Program-made: the position numbers and the translations under genes
Shown here: piece after piece, positions 11,901-24,307 of the stretch
How positions within the stretch are numbered: the stretch's first letter is position 1
How the letters are laid out: each line of letters begins with the position of its first letter
DNA from: Theristus sp. LFF4_11
Lineage: Eukaryota; Nematoda; Chromadorea; Monhysterida; Xyalidae
Assembly (NCBI GenBank): GCA_030248135.1
Contig: JASANC010000914.1
Span: forward strand, 28,374 to 92,373
DNA length: 64,000 bases
Reading direction: 5' to 3'
Notes under the pieces: generated by a model
The model's input: the letters and a program-made list of their open reading frames with translations, nothing else
The model's database searches: none
Told to the model about the DNA's origin: nothing

Positions 11901-14900
11901 TGTTGACGGACGTTACACTCATCGATAACAATTGCCGTTGAGCACTGGAATTTGATAATTATAATTTTCAGTATTTTCAATTTTTGAGCGAGTATCACAA
12001 AATTAAAAAGTAACGATTTTCTGCTTTTATTTACCCCATTTCACAATTCCAAACGTAAGTTAGGACATTTGAATGTATCAATTTGGCAAGTAGCTGATCT
12101 AGGATATTTTACGATTATTGCTAAAAATAAGACCACCTTTGCAGCACAGAATTTCCAGACACAAAAAGTGTTACAACGGCAGTGGGAAGCAGTATAATAC
12201 AGCGCCGTGTGATCTTTAAAATGGGAATTTTCGAAAGCCACACGCAAACAAATGCAGCGCACACGCGCAGTACGCAACTAGCACGGCGTAAACAGCCAAT
12301 CACAGTGGTCGCGAGAGGCGGAGCGACGTAACTATTGGACATCACAGACACTTGCAGCTGCCTCTAAAACCACGTAGTTAGGTTGTAAAAATGTATCATA
12401 ACTACATATATGGCGCGCACACGGTGTTGCAAATTGGCAAGCATTAAAGAAATTCACATACAACTCAGACGAAACTTTTAAACTTGGAAATAATATTGCA
12501 AAATGATCGAAGACAGATATAGTGTGTTCGCGCAAATTGAAAAGGCGGTGATTTAAACAAGAGGTCGTGTTATATTCCTAAAATAAGATTAGTTTCCAAA
12601 AAAGTTTACATCGGGCACCTTATTCGGCGAAAAATTGCAGACCCAACATGATAATTATAATTGATTGCGAAAAATTCTCCGTATGCAAAAAACTTATTGG
12701 TCTGAATGAATGAAAATGCTTTTTTGAGACCAACTCGATAAGATTCAATCGTCACACGCAAATTCTAGGTACATTTTGCCTGTGGATGTGAATTACGCAA
12801 AACGAACGGCAAAACAATAATGTAACACGGTCATTATGGAGTGGCATAAACATTATGTGGAAAATCACAGCGGATGTGTTTTTTAATGAAACGACCACTT
12901 CTCTACACATTATATTTTACTTTTCGTTATGAAGCAACGAGAGATTGTTGGTTGATGAACAGAAATTAATATTTTGTTAAAAAAGCGTTCTTCATGTATG
13001 TATGAGCAGCGATGATTTCCATAATGTGACAGTGTACATTGTATAATTGTTGATTTGTACTTTATTTAAAATTCTGCACATGAAAAACCTCGGGAGATAT
13101 TGGCATAAATTAATGCAACCTGACGTGCGTATACATACATATATACGACAGAGAATGCCACGGAGAAGTGATCATATGAAAGGTTATACAAACATATTTA
13201 AAATTGATAATTTTCTTTCTCGCCACCGCGCGCACCAGAAAAAAGTCTCCATGGTCCGTATAAATTATTGTTCGTCATTTTTTGGCAGAAAATTTTGTCT
13301 CCGCGTACACGCATAATGATTTTTTAGCGACAACGCGAACATCTTGGGTTAAAATGGTTTTTGTTTTATTTTTGGTATATTGATTATGAAGTATCGTTTC
13401 GCCGCGCTTGAACGGTGAAATTTGCCGCGAAAACAAGATCCTGTCGAGTTTCTGCACTGCTCATGCAACAGCAGTGGCAGTCAAAAGTATGAAAACCGTG
13501 CGTGCGCATGTGCGTAACAAAGCTTTGTAAATTCTACAAGCGTTTCATTTTGTTTGTTATTGTATCGTTGTTTGATATGTGATAGAAGTATGTGGTAATA
13601 AAAATGCGCGCCCATTACGACCATTACAGCTGAAACTTACAGCGCTTTTGCGCTTCCGTAAGTGTCATCTAAAAATGTTGAAACATTTGGATTTCTATTG
13701 CGGATTGCGGAAATTGACAAAAAACGGCGAAAAAGCATTTTTAAACAAACACCGCTCATCAAAACGTGCATTTAATTTATCTAACCAAAAAATAAGTTGA
13801 GGTTCAAAAATTTCGGCTTTTAAACTCTAGGTTATGCTGACGCTGATGTGTGAAAGTCGATGACACACACAGACACGTGCGCACAGCGTCTCCATATTTT
13901 TGGCCGTCACTTGTGCATACAACATGTACATTGAAGTTATAAAGTCAACATACAGTGTATCTTTTTTGCCAACGTTCACTTCGGGTGTTTGCTCCATTTT
14001 ATGTATACAGGGTGATAAAAAACCGTCAACAGCGAAAACGACTGGCATACAGAACTGATGCAACATCTTGAGCTGAAACTTGCATCCGTGAAAAAATATA
14101 GTCGTTTGCTGTTAACGTTTCAGTTTGAAGCAGTTCCCTAAATTCAGGACATTTGACATTTTCCATATTATTTTCTTGCCGAAGCTTGCAAAAATTGATT
14201 CGAAACAAAAGAACTGAGTTCCTCTGTTCTTCAGTCCAGTGGTTGTTCAGAGAACTTTATGAAAGAACAAAAATGGGAACACACTTACTAGTAGTAGCAC
14301 AACTAAAAATCAAAATTTGTAAAAAAACAACTTAAAAACAATGGGGCATTCAAACGAGTGTGTTTTTACGCACACAGCGCACTTGTGCACATTTTGGCTC
14401 ATGTTGCACGCGCGTCACATGGCGCAAAGCCAGGGTTTACAATTGTCTGTTACACTGCGGCTAATTAGCGCCGACCGCTTTAGCTGAAATTTAAACATGA
14501 CAAATTCTTGCACAGCAGTAAGCTTCAGATCAAGAAGTTGTTTCAATTCTGAATACCACCCGCGTTTACTTTTTTGATGTTTTTTTCCACCCTGTATATA
14601 TATATATATATACTGTATATAAATGAGTTGGGAACCTTTTCGTTAATTTGAAAATTATATTTGAAAAATTGATGAAATTAATATTATTGCGCGCGCATGG
14701 TTTTTGTCCGCGGCAGAAATTAGTAACTTTATGACGTTTTTGTCGTTATTCCTGCGGTCGTTAACCGTTGACGAATCAAATCACACAGTGGAGTGGAGTC
14801 ACTATTAAAAAACGTACCTACATATATTTTGTTTCATCGTTTTATGTTTGCAGTTTCAGATGTTTTTGCGATTATTTTTATGAGTGATTTGTGTGTATTT

Positions 14901-16017
14901 TATGCATTTGCGACGCGAGAAACGGCACTTGTTTTTCTATTATTTCCTTTTTTGGTTTGGCAGAGAAACAGATTGAAGTGTGCAGATAAATTCGCTCGTT
15001 TTATATTTTAGTCGGTAAATGGTGTCATGTTAAAGTTAAATATCGCATCGATTCCTGCAGTAGAAATCGGGAAGACTCAACACCAAACAAAAAATTCACA
15101 TCGCGAGTAATTAGATTTTTCAACTTTTTGTTATTTTCATTGTGAAAGTTTGCAAAGGTACTTATGAACGAAAAAGATTCTATGACGATTTGTTCCACAA
15201 ATTTGTGGCAAGACAAAGCCCACATACAGTCTGTCTATTTGGTGCTGTCATTCCGGTATATGTTATTACAGCGTGTGTTTGTGTTTACAAGAGTTCTTCG
15301 GGCCTTTTTGAAAACATTTTGTTTGTTGATATTGCGACTAGTTTATACTGTTTACCTGATTTCTCTTTGTATTTTTCACACAAATTTGAAGAATAATAAA
15401 AAAATCGCGCCCTAACCTTAACGCAATGCGTGCAGCGTAAAAATTGTTTCTGTTATGAATGTTTAATGTCATGACTTTTGGATATACCTTTTTTGCGTTA
15501 GTAGTACGCGACGACATACAATGTATGTAACGTTATTAAATTAGTGTGGAAGACAACAGTATAAATCTTTTTTATGTTGTAAAAATAATAATCTTACTGG
15601 ATAAAATTAAAAACCAACAATTTGTGGCAGGAAAATGCTATAAAACGGAATGCACGGATTCTCTCATCTAAAATTCACAAAACTCGGCAAACAAACAATT
15701 TCAAAATGCGGATAATTAACGCCTTCATGAATACACGATGAAAAGAACGTCGTGTGTTTACGCAGAAGCACATCTTACAAAGCAGAACCAAGCTTCGAAT
15801 CACTGAAAGAGTATCAGCAAGATCGTTCAATTATAAGCAACATCGTACACTATCTTGCATCGAAAGGTCTGTCATCGCTCAAAGACACTGTTAACGTGCT
15901 TCTTTACAGCGCGTAGTAATCTGGATGAATTATGATCTAATGTCGTTGCGCTGTTTAAATAGCATTAAAAAGCGCAAAACAAGTGTTTCCACCGCATGGG
16001 GGAAACTTAGCAAAGCT
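11901..16017. other. Upstream flank of SALL, no gene seen
   Basis: About 4 kb with no coding region I can support. It includes a CCAAT-type 'agccaatcac' at about 12296, roughly 400 bases upstream of the SALL ATG on its 5' side, and a short (TA)n tract near 14597-14612. The promoter of SALL should lie here, but no TATA box or start site can be called with confidence. Confidence 0.4.
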
Positions 16018-16652
16018 ACTTTGCCCGGAAAAAATTAAATTGTATAAGGAAGAAACAGTATTTTTAACAAGTAAATTCTAGTTTGTACATACAAATGTGT
16101 GCTTCAAATGCGTTATAAAGCGTTATAAGACACAGAAACTTGTACATACCGTAAAGTCTTGCATATAAGGTCTCCTTATATAAAATTGAAAATCAAAAAT
16201 TTTTGAAAAAAATGGAATTTCGTGTGACAGCCTTATAAGTGGGAGGAGGTCTTATAAAGCGAACATCAGGATTCCGGGCCTTATAAACGGGGTAGGATTT
16301 CGACCATGTCAAAATTTTAATTTTTTTTGGTTTCCCGCCGTGTGACACTCCGCCCACTTTTGGGTGGGGGTCTTATAAGTGGGAGGAACCTTATATGCAA
16401 GACTTTACGGTAATTATGGCCAACATAATTAATGCTGACCTTCTTACCTGTAAGTTGTTTTACCTTTTTAAAAGAGTAATGAGACTACTTCTTCCCAGAA
16501 AGGCATTATACAATGTACATAACACGAATGATCCACTTCACATGTCAATTATAGCTGATATATGTAGGTTGCACATTTCAAATATACTTTGCCTGGAAAA
16601 AATTAAATTGAACAAGAAACAGTAATTTTAACATGTAAATTCTAGTTTGTCT
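16018..16652. repeat. Dispersed repeat interrupted by a MITE (filled copy)
   Basis: The body at about 16082-16585 matches 20096-20322 closely apart from the inserted MITE at 16149-16410. A 65-base direct repeat, containing GGAAAAAATTAAATTG and later GTAAATTCTAGTTTGT, flanks the body at about 16018-16083 and 16588-16652. This suggests a tandem unit or a small element with direct terminal repeats. No coding content was seen. Confidence 0.75.
16149..16410. mobile_element. MITE with CCGTAAAGTC terminal inverted repeats
   Basis: A 262-base element with ends CCGTAAAGTCTTGCATATAA and its reverse complement, flanked by TA on both sides. The interior repeats the phrase CTTATAAG several times. The related sequence at 20096-20322 lacks it and has a single TA at the equivalent point, so this is an insertion with TA target duplication, as in the Tc1/mariner superfamily. 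It has no coding capacity. Confidence 0.9.
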
Positions 16653-18004
16653 TCTGCCTATCGTCACGTCGACCAGTATGACTCCATTTGTACACATTAA
16701 CTGTTATGTTGAATTTGCAATGTTCTGATACAGACTTATCTAAAGCAATCAAACAATTAACTTTTTGACACTTTACCTTGCGCTTAAGACTTGTACATAA
16801 AAACAAAAATAAAAAAGGCTTGCTTAAATACATACGTACTTGTCTCTCGCAAGTCACAATAATCCAGTTAAACATTCATAATCAACATTATACTTGTATA
16901 TGGAGAGCAAAAGCCACAAATCATATTGTGAAACATATACCGTTTAAAGACAAAAGACTGAAGACGTTTTAAAACTCGTTTCAAAAACCTACGCGGAATC
17001 CTGGACACCCGCGTTTTCGGTTGTTAATTTATGGTTATGATATTTACGCCGTCAAGGAGAACTTACATATATGCAACAAGTGAATCGTCATCACAATGCA
17101 TTATCACCGTTGAAGTGTGTAAAAATTCATAAAATTGTACATCATCTGCAGATATATGTACATATCTAACAGCTTTTCTAAAAACCGGCGCGCCGCTCAC
17201 TTGTCGGCCTGGCAAAAAAAGTACAATCGCGCATAGTAGCAGTTGTTTTGATGGATTACCGTACTTGTATGCAGCACCTGCTGCCCGTATTTGTGTCTGC
17301 TTAAAACACGGCGTAAAATTTCGTATTTCCAGATTTCGTTTTCTGTGTCTGTATCATTTAGTGCTTTATAAAATATGGGCCTATGAACTGGTGCCCACAG
17401 AAATTTGCATCGTGCATATAAGGTTCCTCAATTCGCATTTGCAGATGATGAAAAATTATGATGATTTGCAAAACGCGGTGACTACAAGAAAAAGTTGCAA
17501 AAACCAGAATGCATATGAACCCGAAGAATATAGCCGCGAAGAAGAGAACCGCTGAGATAAAACTGATGGATGATGGGATTGAAAAAAATCACCATGTATA
17601 ATATCTCGTTTATGCAATCGGGCGCTTTCTCACGAACCATACATGTACTATACATTTTCAGCCGAACCAGCTTTTCATCTAGGATCATCAACTATCTATT
17701 ATACCAAAATCGTAGCTGCAGTTCGTTCGTGTCTGTCTGTCTGTCCACAATTTTTTGTCCGTTCACATTTTATATTGTCCGTCTGATCTGCAGCTTGCTC
17801 TAAACAGTCGATCAATGCTGACGGTACACATGATATGTATGATTTTCAACCGTATCATGCGTCTTTTTATACAAATGTGATTTAGCACAAAAGCTATGAC
17901 ACAGTGCAAAATCAGAAAAAGAACGTCCCAAGGCGAACCTTCAACATCAGCATCGCATTACAAATACAATACGTGCCGAAGGAACGGGTCAACGACTAGT
18001 TAAA
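16653..18004. other. No gene seen
   Basis: AT-rich sequence with a short TCTG run near 17733-17746. Open frames are short and show no domain or splice pattern I can support. Confidence 0.4.
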
Positions 18005-18122
18005 AAAACACAAAAATGTGTAGTTTGGTTTTAAAAGTTTTTTTTCAATTTTATGGCTTCACACATGCAACCAGTCGGCCGTTCGAGCCATTTACTTTTG
18101 TTATGTTTTTTAGAACACCCTG
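18005..18122. mobile_element. Truncated end of the foldback mariner family
   Basis: About 118 bases matching the right end of the 18247-19383 element (phrases AACCAGTCGGCCG and GAGCCATTTACTTTTGTTATG), ending in ACACCCTG followed by TA. It is more diverged than the two full copies, so it is probably an older insertion. Confidence 0.8.
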
Positions 18123-18436
18123 TACAACAGCGGTGGCATACTCAGGTTTTTTTTCTTGTAAACCGGGCCGGGCCGTAGGCACGGGTCAAATGGCTATTAA
18201 TTATAAAACCAAAAAGCTCGTTTTTTGGTGTACAAACTTGTACATACAGGGTGTCCCAAAAAAACATAACAAAAGTAAATGGCTCGTGCGACCTACTGGT
18301 TGCACGTGAAGCCGTGAAATTTGAAACACTTCTAGAAAAAAGGAACACATTTTGTGTGTCCAAATTTTATCCCGAAATTCCACTTTTTCAGTAATATTTC
18401 AGCAGAAATACGTAAAAGCTCAAAAATCACCTAAAT

Positions 18437-18865
18437 TCAGTTTTTTGACTCAAGATAAACATCATTGTCGTCATCGAGAATCTCATCTGGCAGTGGCACA
18501 AGCTCATCGTCAGCTTCAACTTCACTGATGTCATCATGTTCATGCTCACGGTCGTTCAGTTTCATGTTTCTCGGCTGCTCAATGTGTTTTCCATTGTTCT
18601 CAATGAACGACGACATTCGATGTTTGAAACTGATGATCACTTTCTGGTGCAGCGCCCGATCATCGATGATTTTTTCCCACACCGCTGCAGTGGTGGGCGC
18701 CGAAAATGTCCCGCATTATCCGTCAGATGCCCCCAAACGCAGAAGTCAAAGGCTTCATGTCCGGACTCCTCTCGGGTCATTCAATTCTGCCCATGCGGCC
18801 GATCCAGCGGTCACCGAACGACGCCGACAGCCACTCGCGCACTTGTTTCAATTTTCCTCTTGACT
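18437..18865 (-). pseudogene. Transposase 3' fragment, left arm of copy 1
   Basis: Minus-strand remnant of an IS630/Tc1/mariner transposase. It reads REWL...DRWIGRMGRIEWPERSPEM, the region around the third catalytic acidic residue of this superfamily (usually WPxRSPDLxPLD). It then breaks and resumes as IIDDRALHQ and FIENNGKHIEQ near the C-terminus, ending in a long acidic tail. The SPDL motif is altered and a segment between the blocks is missing, so it is non-functional. Confidence 0.8.
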
Positions 18866-19192
18866 TATGGGTTTGGGACACCTGAAGGAAATTGTGTACC
18901 GTTCGGCGCCCAACATTTTCGACAATTTGAAAACCAAAATTCGCAGTGGTGTGCAAAAAATCAACGATGATCGGGCGCTGCACCAGAATTGCTCATCAAT
19001 TTCGAACATCGAATGTCGGCAATCATTGAGAACAATGAAAAAGACATTGGGCTGCTGAAAAAAGTGAAACTAAAGGGTCGAGAGGGAAAATCTGATGAGA
19101 TCAGTGAAGACGAAGCTGAAGATGAACTTGCGCCACTGTCATATGTGAATCTCGATGACGACAACGATGATTATCCTGAGTCAAAATGCTGA
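18858..19192 (+). pseudogene. Transposase 3' fragment, right arm of copy 1
   Basis: Plus-strand counterpart of the left arm. Around 18858 it reads PLDLWVW and, in another frame, GHLKEIVYRSAPNIFDNLKT, matching the PLDxFLWGxLKxxVY region of mariner-type transposases. It ends in FEHRMSAIIENN and an acidic tail stopping at 19192. Frameshifted and lacking the catalytic 5' portion. Confidence 0.8.
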
Positions 19193-19383
19193 AGTTAGGT
19201 GATTTTTGAGTTTTTACGCATTTCTGCTAAAATATTATTAAAAAATGGAATTTCGGGATAAAATTTGGACACACAAAATGTGTTCCTTTTTTTTTAAAAG
19301 TGTTTCAAATTTTACGGCTTCACGTGCAACCAGTCGGCCGCACGAGCCATTTACTTTTGTTATGTTTTTTTTGGGACACCCTG

Positions 19384-20095
19384 TACTGTACAATGTATGT
19401 GTGAATTGTGTCTATTTTCCACAAAACGGCACTTGAAGAACAGTTGTCATACCTCTGTTTTTAGGGTACAGGAACCAATAATTTTTTTTGTTTTTAGCGC
19501 TGTTTGTTCAGATTGTCACAAACGCATATGATGCTGAGACAAACATGAATCGCTTAATCATATGCATATCTTTATGGCGGCATCTTAAAGCTGCAAAGAT
19601 ACAATGTATATGTATAACCGTTCAAAAGCACATATTTTTTCGGTCTTATCTGTTTTTTTCACGCCACACGCGTTATTTTTTAGCGCGGTTAAAAAATAAT
19701 ATGTTTTGATATTGTTTTAGGCTTGCCCTTGCAACGGACATAAAAACGAATCCATTCTTAACTGAGAAACAAAATACAGGTGCTGTGTGGGTGAAACGTG
19801 CTTTGCAGAATACAGCAAAAACTCTTTCAAGAAGTAAAAGTAATTTATTAGAATGAAGAGTAAACTAAAAGAGTTTTTAAAGATAACACACAAAAGCACT
19901 TTAGTTCACACTTCAGTGCTCAGTAAGCAATATGCAACATACCAAACGTTGTTTTTTAGATCTCTTTTGAAAGATGATGAAGATATTGCTAGCGAACCCC
20001 CTCAAAACGACATCCCTAACTCAGAAAGTTTAAAATGTTTTTTGCGGGCGTTGCAAATTATTATTTCAATCATTTTTCCTCAGAAAAGAGAAAGT
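19384..20095. other. No gene seen
   Basis: Unassigned AT-rich sequence between two repeats. An open frame at 19853-20101 (82 residues) has no recognisable domain and runs into the repeat at 20096. Confidence 0.4.
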
Positions 20096-20322
20096 TTGTA
20101 AATACAAATGTATGTTTCAAATGCGTTATACAGCGTTATAAGCCACAGAACCATGTACATAATTACGGCCAAAATGCTGACCTTCTTACCTGTAAGTTGT
20201 CTTTCTTTTTTAAAAGAGTAATGAGACTACTACTTGTCAGAAAGGCATTATACAATGTACATAACACGAATGATCCACTTCACATATCAATTAGAGCTGA
20301 TATAGGTTGCACATTTCAAATA
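20096..20322. repeat. Dispersed repeat, empty-site copy
   Basis: Matches 16082-16585 but lacks the MITE. At the point of insertion it reads GTACATAATTACGGCC, with one TA, where the filled copy has TA on each side of the element. It shares GCTGACCTTCTTACCTGTAA and TCATTCGTG-like text with the first copy, with scattered substitutions. Confidence 0.85.
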
Positions 20323-20865
20323 GAGCTCGCTGATTGGTTGTCCTAGTTATATGTTTTATGTTGCAGGCATGTCCAGGTGTGCATGCATTTTTACGTTGGA
20401 TTTTCGGTCTGGGGACATTTGGATTGTTCAGAGAACGTCTCGGTGACAAATTGTAACATGACAATAATGAACTACTAAACCTAACCTACACCTAAAATCT
20501 CAAACAGAATTGCAAACTTTTCATGAAATTTGAGGTAAAAATGTGGTTAAAGCCAAAGTTGAGATTTTGGCTAAAATTGTGACACAATGAATAGCAAGAA
20601 CTGTGCTATTATTGGTAAAAATTTCAGCGTGAAAGAGTTATATAGTGGTAAAATACGGTAAGAGAAGTTTTGACGTTTTTTGAAACACTCTGTATTTGAA
20701 ATTGCGTGGGTGACTGTAATACACTGCAGCACAACATCACAATTTGTCTCGCCGAAACACTTTATACATCTGAAATAATCGACATAATAACCGCGACATT
20801 AAAACACCATTTCACATTCATCAACTATGCATCACACGTGTACTTAGAGGTTTGAAAGATACATA

Positions 20866-21536
20866 CAGGGTGTGATTAAAAAAAACGTCAAGAAAGTGAA
20901 CGGCTCGTGTCAGCCACTGAGTTAATGGTTGAAGCTAAAATTTTTACGACATAAATTTTAGACCCATGCCTTTGTTGTGTAAAAAATTTGTTCAACAACA
21001 ATAATTCAGCTATCCACAGAAAAGCTAACAATTAGAAACTTTCGCTAGTGAGGCTCGTGCGCAAGCTCATGCAACAAGCGCACGCGTCCAGCGCAACAAT
21101 GGATGGCGCAATTGTTGTTTTTAATTTTTTTGTCAAACACATCTGGTTTTGCATTCGTCAACTGCGTTTCGTTTTGTGATTTCATTTTGTGACTATGCGG
21201 TTCGAAAAATGTTTTCAACCGTTTTTAGATATCCTTTTACATTTTCTTGTGACATGATCTAGAAAAAAATTAAAAAAGTTTCTTTGTTTTCAGTGAATAT
21301 AAACAGAAAAAACAATCTAAATTGTTCAATTGGCGTATTTTGCCAGTTGGCTGATGTTTCACGTACTCAACACACGAGAAAACGGAGTTACATGTTGCAA
21401 GCTCTGCTGATTTCAACTGGATGAAATTTTAACACAACAAATCATAGGTCTAAAATTTGTACGGTGAAGATGTTCGTTTCATCCATCTGCACGGTGCTGA
21501 CACGTTTACTTTCTTGACGTTTTTTGGATCACCCTG
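20866..21536. mobile_element. Non-autonomous mariner-type element (CAGGGTGTGATTAA end)
   Basis: 671 bases flanked by TA, with related inverted ends: CAGGGTGTGATTAAAAAAAA then ACGTCAAGAAAGTGAACG on the left, and CAGGGTGATCCAAAAAACGT in reverse complement on the right. No intact transposase was seen. A shorter relative lies at 35687-35921. Confidence 0.75.
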
Positions 21537-23069
21537 TACACACTTCATCAAGCATTCAAAACATCGCATATACATATAATATGGCGCTATTATTTTCTTT
21601 GGTCGACCGCGCAATTTTAACGGTGTTTTCTGCGGTCTGTCTCTCAGACACACACATATTATCAGAAATTCCATACTAGAAATGGATTTCATAGAAGTGG
21701 CCGGGAAACAACGAGGGAAAGGAGAAATGATATCCATTTATTTTTAATCGCGTCGATTGCGCGGCTTGTCCGAAACAACACAACAGCCTCAATTTGTCGA
21801 CGTCATTAAATAAGCTGCATGTATGAACTAAGGGTCGTATCCATAAAGAAGATGGAAACCATTATGAAAAAGCCGGCGCGGGCTATATGGCGAAGACATA
21901 CAGTTCACATGTGTGCATTTTTGTTATCAGGAGATATGTATAAATTTCCGAAACATTTTGTATTCAATAAACGGGCCTTAGTCGGCATGCGAAATCGCAG
22001 GAAACAATGTTTCAGTCTAAAATCTATGTGCGGTGTGTATGGAACATCTTTAATTCATGTTGCGAAAAAAGATGGGTGAGTTTGTGCCAGAATGAAAATT
22101 TTCCCCATTTCCTACTTCAATGAAATACTGTAATAAATCGAAACCAAAACTGAATTTATTGAAAACAATGCCGATATTATCTGCGGTTATTGGCATATTT
22201 AAGTTGAAATTAAATAATGCAATGTGCGGAATAATTGCATGAATGATCAAAAACATAAATTCATCGGTTGCATGTCAGCACGAGGATTTTTCAAAATAAA
22301 CAAAGGCACATCAGCTATATTGACCGTTTTTATATTACACGATGTGCAGATAATTGACTTGTAGCTTATTTGAATAGAGCACGCTGATTGGCTACACAAC
22401 CACAGTAAAGCCAATCAACGTGCATGACTGTGAACTTTTTTAACACAAGAATATTGTTGTCACGCATTTGACACGCCCATAAATCTCGGATAAATATATA
22501 TAGTGGGACATGACTTTATTGCATGTCATGATAATGTGCACTACTTTGTGTGCATGATGATAATTTCAGCGTTATTTTTGGCAAAACTCACTTTCCATAT
22601 GCACTCATATCAACATGAGACAAATCGGAGTTACACATCCGTTGCGGTGCACGCAAATGTTTGCAGATAATGCGCTTAAACATAAAAATATGACCGTGTG
22701 CTGCTGGATAATATCTGCTTGACGGCAGATTGTTATCAAAGTTCTTTGGAAGTTTCTCAGAAACCAACAACAACAGAAAACGAAATTAGCAACAACAAAA
22801 AGTTTTCTCTGTTTAAAAGTTTTTTCTTCGCCGTGCGCCAAAAAAATGTGTACTCTTTTTTCAAGTTTGTTTAACCGGAGGTGAACAAGCATAACCACAG
22901 TGTCATGCCAAATTCCAAGTTCAAAAATTACATTTTGCTATGTTTTACATATTTTGACAACATATGCAGACTATGTCGAAACAACCATGCGTTTATTTTA
23001 CCATATGTTACCGTAGTCCAGCGAAGACTTATGGAACACACGTTGAAATGCCATTATAACTGACATGTA
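21537..23069. other. No gene seen
   Basis: Contains a close inverted pair, GCTGATTGGCT at 22383 and AGCCAATCAACG at 22409. No coding region is supported. Confidence 0.4.
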
Positions 23070-23470
23070 CAGGGTGATCCAAACGTCAAATTTTAAAGCG
23101 CTTGAGCAGACCAACAGTGACCGGCCACTGCATTGCAAAGTTGCAATTGAAAAGTTCAAAGTTCATTGAAAACAACGGTGGACACATTGAACAGTTTAAA
23201 CAAGTAAAATTAAAAAAAATCATAGAGCAGATGACAGTGAAACAGAAGACGATGTGATACTGCAAGAAGAAAACTTGAAAGAAGATTTGACGACCCATGC
23301 TTAAAATGTAAAATTTTGTATTAAAGTACCGCAGTGCGTAAACATATCTTTTTTTTGCTGACACAACAAATGGCAACCAAATGATTTTAAGTGGTGCAAA
23401 TTTCAGCTTCAGACATTAATGTAGTCGCGAGATCGAAGCGTTTTAAAAATTGATGTTTTTGATCACCCTG
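23070..23470 (+). mobile_element. Mariner-type element with transposase C-terminal remnant
   Basis: 401 bases between TA dinucleotides, starting CAGGGTGATCC and ending GATCACCCTG. On the plus strand at about 23150 it encodes KFIENNGGHIEQFKQ, the C-terminal signature of mariner-type transposases, followed by a stop. The terminal repeats are otherwise imperfect. It is a deletion derivative. Confidence 0.8.
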
Positions 23471-24271
23471 TACATACATATGTACTGTGCACGTATCAAA
23501 AACGGTTCTGGTGCTAATGAGGCAAAGCACAAAACTGAACGCTGAATTTTTAAAATTATGTCAAGGTAACAAGTAAAAATTGCACCGGTGCGGGCGCGCA
23601 AAGTGTCTTTGTTTTATTTATTTATGCAGTTGACGGACACACACGTCTTGTACGGTATGCAGTATGGCATAGGCCATCTTGAATATTTTCGGATGACTCT
23701 CTGGACGGCAAAATCTGTTTGCCTCACTCTCTTTAAAATGCACTTTATATTATTTTTATGGCGACACAAATTGCCGCCCGCTCTCCGACACATACACCGG
23801 GGAATTATGGATGCATTTCCGACGCTATATAGAGCGTTTGCAATCACTATAAAAATAATAACAAAACATATACAAACATGACCATACACGCGAAAAGATG
23901 TGCGCAAAGCCGCTAATATGTGCATGATTTGTTTGTGTATGCCCCGAAAATGGTGATGAGAAATATATATAAAATAAAGTGGAAGCACCGTTGCCTTGTA
24001 CATCAGCAAAACCATATCGCTGTTGTACCTCCTCATTTTATGGACATGTATCTGCTAGCGGATGGGCGTACGGAGATGAAAATGAAATGAAATTATTTTT
24101 TCAATCATGATTAAGATTACATTTAGAGTTTGTGCCTGTGTGCGGGATGTAATAACGGACCTACTGTGTATATCTACAGTAGATTTACATTCGCAAAACT
24201 GCTAATATAAGCCAACAACAACTCCTGAAGAGTCTTTTTGAAAATGTGTACTTTAAAGTGAGATACATGTA

Positions 24272-24307
<36 letters not shown>

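Larger units (their letters stand above)
18247..19383. mobile_element. Foldback mariner-type transposon, copy 1
   Basis: A 1,137-base element starting CAGGGTGTCCC and ending GGGACACCCTG, flanked by TA. The two halves are inverted relative to each other over roughly 440 bases per arm. Each arm carries the 3' part of an IS630/Tc1/mariner-type transposase reading outward toward its own end. The outer parts of the arms are nearly identical, while the coding parts differ more, so the arms appear to come from two distinct transposase copies. Neither half can make an active enzyme; movement would need transposase supplied elsewhere. A closely similar copy lies at 49871-51009. Confidence 0.9.

Noticed and set aside
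18465..18970. Ser-rich and other plus-strand frames in the foldback element (also 50090-50595)
   Set aside because: Antisense of the acidic transposase tail and reads across the inverted junction; not a gene.
23614..24036. 140-residue open frame on minus
   Set aside because: Long for the region, but it has no domain, no splice context and a composition like random AT-rich translation; one hydrophobic stretch is not enough.
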